Below are positions 60,879 to 64,000 of a stretch of DNA of 64,000 bases, piece after piece. The notes under the pieces are model-generated. The model searched no databases, was not told where the DNA came from, and saw nothing but the letters and a program-made list of their open reading frames with translations. This DNA is from Tetrapyrgos nigripes (taxonomy: Eukaryota; Basidiomycota; Agaricomycetes; Agaricales; Campanellaceae), in NCBI GenBank assembly GCA_013368315.1, contig JAACJM010000098.1, forward strand, positions 186,001 through 250,000, given 5' to 3'. The position numbers and the translations under genes were made by a program. Within the stretch, counting starts at the first letter, position 1, and the number at the start of each line of letters is the position of its first letter.

Positions 60879-61729
60879 ATGAACTCCTCTAGTGTATCTA
60901 AATCCAGACGCAACGAGAAGACCGAAACGCAACGTGAACCAGCCACGAAATGGATTGCACGCATCAGTGTTATTTTTCTAGTTCTTGTGGCGACATGCAA
61001 ATGGCTAGACACTATCAAGGTGAGTACGCTTAGTCTTTCTTTGCCTCACTTTTTAAACGTCGATCATAGGATAGATGGTACGTCTTCGAACCTACAAAAC
61101 TGCACCAATTAGCCCAAGCCGCCATCGTTGCCAACCCCGAAAATCCAACTGGAATGGTCGAGTACATCGTTGCCAATCTCACAACTGAATACCCCTCAAA
61201 CGTCGTTGCCATCAACCCCAACACTAAAGAATGGGTCTTCAACAACGCAGGAGGAGCAATGGGTGCGATGTACATCATCCACGCAAGTATTACTGAATAT
61301 CTCATCATTTTTGGAACGCCGTTGGGAACGGAGGGACATTCGGGTGTGCTTAGTGTGGATAATTATTTCAATATCTTGGTTGGAGAAGAGTGGGCATTTG
61401 CGCCTGGGTCGTTTGAGATTGAGAGGTATCCGGCGGGAAGTGTGCATTATTTGCCGAGGGGGACAACGAAGCAGTATAAGATGCACAAGGGGTGTTTTGC
61501 ACTTGAATATTCTCGAGGTGCGTGTACCTTCATCATATCTAGTCTTGTCGTACTCTCGTTACTATGACTGACTGTTTCATTCTTTCATTTTGTAGGATGG
61601 ATTCCACTCCTGCTTCCATTTGGTTTCCTCGACGGATTTACTTCTACACTCGACCTCCCTACCTTGTACAACACGGCTTGGCGCACTGCCCGAGAAATGT
61701 TCAGGAATTTACTTGTTGGAAAAATTTAA
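60879..61729 (+). CDS. ERG2: C-8 sterol isomerase, ergosterol pathway
   Basis: ER-membrane enzyme that moves the double bond of fecosterol from C8(9) to C7(8); related to the mammalian sigma-1 receptor and target of morpholine fungicides. Three exons. The start [20 protein letters not shown] is polar, followed by a single membrane anchor ([19 protein letters not shown]). The catalytic cupin-like part is very typical: [94 protein letters not shown] and [13 protein letters not shown] at the end. The first intron (GTGAGTACG...ATCATAG) joins DTIK to [14 protein letters not shown]; the second follows EYSRG. With ERG27 this is the second ergosterol gene of the window, 43 kb away. Confidence 0.95.
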
Positions 61730-61920
61730 TGCAACCATATTAAATAGTGATCTACAATACTAGTACAACGTGCACTACAATAGATGGATGCAAACAAAAC
61801 AGGAGAATCAGGTCAAAACAAACAAGACAGCAGAATCAGAGCACTTGTACAAGATCGAGAGATCTCTTCCCTACGAGTACAGAGGATATGGCAAATTACA
61901 ATGCCTTAAGGATCAGGATA

Positions 61921-63524
61921 TCAAGCTTTGGCACTTTCAATTTCAGCCAGCCTCACAACCCTCTCCACTTCCGCTTTCAATAACCCCATCCTCTCCTTCG
62001 TCATATATACGTCTAACACCGTCGACCCATCACTCGGCAACGTCCCCGACATGAACAATACGTTCACAAACGGAAATTTCGTCGCCGTCAGAACATATCT
62101 ATACCCACAGAGGGTATTCGCATCCTTTATCGAGGAAATACATCCCCAGTCATTGTCCAGCATTTTCGAATAGGATACATTCGACACGCTTAGAGTTTCG
62201 TCTGCATCTGGGTGGTAAGGACCGGGTACTTTTCCTGTACGAATGGCACGAGAGGAAGAGAGGACGTGAGCGAATTTGATGGCGGAGGGTGTGAGTTGAC
62301 GGGAAGATGTCATTCTGTGTGCGAGGGAAGCGAGAGAATGGGAATGAATGGAGGCGACGGTAAAAAGAGGGTATGGGGCGGTGATGAAGGTGTTGTGGAG
62401 ATGGGTACGAAGAGATGGAGGTTCGGCTGGGAGAAGATCTCGGAAAGCAGAGAAGCTTGAGACGTGGGTTTTTTTCCTGAGTGATGTGTCGGTTGAGTAG
62501 ATCGTCTTGAAAAAAAAAAGTCAGAATTATCATTCTCCAGGAAAGTAAAGGCTTACTTTGTATACCCATGCGACGAGAATATCACCTGTTGAAACCCTCG
62601 GTGTGTCTATCCCTTCACTAGCAAGCTCTGTCCTCACCCCGTTCACGAGGTAATCAAGAGCTTTCTTCGGCAACAGGATGATATGCCTCAACGCCTCATT
62701 CCACCAGACGCCTTTGATAACATGATAATACAACGCATGGAAGGCGCCGCTGATACCGACATCCGTATACCCTGCGAAAGGCTGCAGATCCAGGGGTCGT
62801 TCCAGCAAAGAAGCCATCTCCGGCTTAGCTTCTTCTGCATCCAGATAGTCTTGAAGCTCGTTGGGACTATAACCTGGACGGAGTGACGGAGGAACGTCCC
62901 ATTCTCTTCCATTCAGCTCTGCGATGATACCCGTGACAACCTTTGATGCACCATACGCGTCGAGCACGCTGTGAGGACGAGTGAAACCTATCGCGGTTCG
63001 GGGAGGCGTCTTGTCGTTGTTGGAGTGAAAGAAGGTGAGATGGAAGGACATGAGGGGGTGGTCTTTTTCAACATGTTGGTAGCTGTTTCGTGGCGTATTG
63101 GAGTGGATGAAGAGCGAAGGAGGTAGAGATGGTGAAACAAGGGGTATTGGTTCGGAGACGTAGTATGAAAGAGGAACGTCAGACGTGCTTGTTGTCAATG
63201 AAAACGTAGGGTAATCCTCTGGTAAAGGTCCAAGAGGAATTTTTAACCTCCAGAGTAAGCTCTATATAAATAACACAATCAGCGCTCAGAAATCACTGAA
63301 AGAGAAAGAGTTCTGCCGACCTTGTCTTCCTGCATGGCGCTGTCAAGCCTGGCAGCCAACATACGCCACTTGTGAGTGACATTTGTAAGAGCAATTCGTA
63401 GGGCTTGATGGTCAAGAATACCCTCTACAAGCCAGCCAGTGACGAAAACTGAACGAATGTTGCTGACATCAAAATTTGAGAGCGGGTACAATGCAAATTG
63501 GTCTTCGGAACCAAATGACATCAC
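61921..63524 (-). CDS. HxxxD acyltransferase, second superfamily member
   Basis: Another acyl-CoA-dependent acyltransferase of the BAHD/condensation-like fold. It opens MMSFGSEDQFALYPLSNFDV, a form common to fungal acyltransferases of this type, then VTGWLVEGILDHQALRIAL and THKWRMLAARL. The active site is FTRPHSVLDAYGASKVV: His and Asp with the expected spacing, and the region after it resembles that of the 46-kb gene only in the motif. Further blocks are VSTGDILVAWVYK and VLDVYMTKERMGLLKAEVER at the end. Introns near 63.3, 62.5 and 62.3 kb were joined by frame. The long minus-strand frame upstream of 63524 is not needed. Substrate unknown; nothing nearby forms a metabolite cluster. Confidence 0.8.
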
Positions 63525-64000
63525 GTCGTCCTAATCTCGGTGTCTGTAGTCGGTTCTCAGAGATCTTCTGGGGAACTATCTCCAGTCGGGAGGTGGTCTG
63601 GAATGTCGGGCTGCAAAGTGGCACAGAGGAGAAGGTTGCGGGAAGACAGCTCGCGGCTGGCTGGAAGTCGTCAGGGTCATGAAACCTTCTCACGAAAACA
63701 AACTTCGAGCACAAGGACTCTCATGACATGCTCGAAATCGGTAACTTCCTTGCTGTCCGTTACACCGTTTCCTTATTTCCCCCCGTGGTTTATCCAGAAG
63801 CTGTCAAATGATCTCTTTCACCGGCAAATGAAGAAACAAAGAGCGAAGAATGTGTTCTAGAAAGGCAAGGGCCCTCCGAGGAAGTACCAGCTATATCGCC
63901 ACAAGGCATTTGCAAGACGCGAAAGCGTCTTCCAAATACATACGGAGACCTAGATGGACCGGCTGGGTGAGGTCCAAGCTCGATTTACTTAATCAAAGTA
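63525..64000. other. Right-edge stretch, no gene seen
   Basis: 476 bp upstream of the last acyltransferase, containing its promoter. Frames are short on both strands and a gene continuing beyond the window cannot be excluded. Confidence 0.4.

Noticed and set aside
46314..63524. The two acyltransferases as parts of a secondary-metabolite cluster
   Set aside because: They are 14 kb apart with housekeeping genes between and no synthase, P450 or transporter nearby.

Overview
The window is nuclear DNA of a filamentous basidiomycete, most likely an agaricomycete. Genes are packed on both strands and nearly all are cut by many short introns (mostly about 45-70 nt, GT...AG, often with a CTAAC/CTGAC-like branch site). 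Family content fits this: a Cfs1-type cyclopropane fatty acid synthase homologue, an Rds1-like ferritin-fold secreted protein, a fungal kinesin-3, fungal sterol genes, F-box/LRR-like paralogues and serine/proline-rich orphans. I could not fix genus or species. Gene coordinates below run from start codon to stop codon and include introns; exon joins were worked out by eye from frame continuity, splice consensus and remembered family motifs.

Layout: 1-3.6 kb is gene-empty, then a cyclopropane-synthase-like methyltransferase (+). After another empty stretch (5.6-8.2 kb) comes a 6-kb kinesin-3 motor gene (-), then ERG27 3-ketosteroid reductase (-) and NOP58 snoRNP core protein (-), which shares a 246-bp divergent promoter with a serine carboxypeptidase (+) that carries an apparent one-base frameshift. 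A secreted ferritin-like protein (+) follows. At 24.9-26.5 kb lie two small paralogous genes (-) whose first exons encode close copies of the histone H3 N-terminal tail without any histone fold; this is the most unusual thing in the window. Next are a mitochondrial adrenodoxin-type ferredoxin (-), a 180-bp MITE-like inverted-repeat element, an ELL-associated-factor-like elongation protein (-), a four-pass membrane protein (-), a two-finger C2H2 protein (-), an FGGY sugar kinase (-) and, divergently, a cytochrome b5/acyl-CoA dehydrogenase fusion (+).

The 42-45 kb part carries two orphan genes (-). Then come an HxxxD acyltransferase (-) with a 42-bp minisatellite just beyond its stop, mitochondrial IF3 (-), a mitochondrial FAD/folate carrier (-), and a 959-residue intronless PPR-like protein (-). 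From 55 to 60.6 kb there is a tandem F-box family in different states: one copy that works only if decayed coding sequence is spliced out as an intron, one intact copy, and one dead copy. The dead copy abuts a broken MetE-like fragment on the other strand. The window closes with ERG2 C-8 sterol isomerase (+) and a second HxxxD acyltransferase (-).

Functionally the window is a mixed housekeeping neighbourhood (two ergosterol steps, mitochondrial iron-sulfur and translation factors, a snoRNP protein, a transport motor) with two young, evolving patches: the H3-tail pair and the F-box cluster. I see no secondary-metabolite cluster, CRISPR array, rRNA or tRNA gene.
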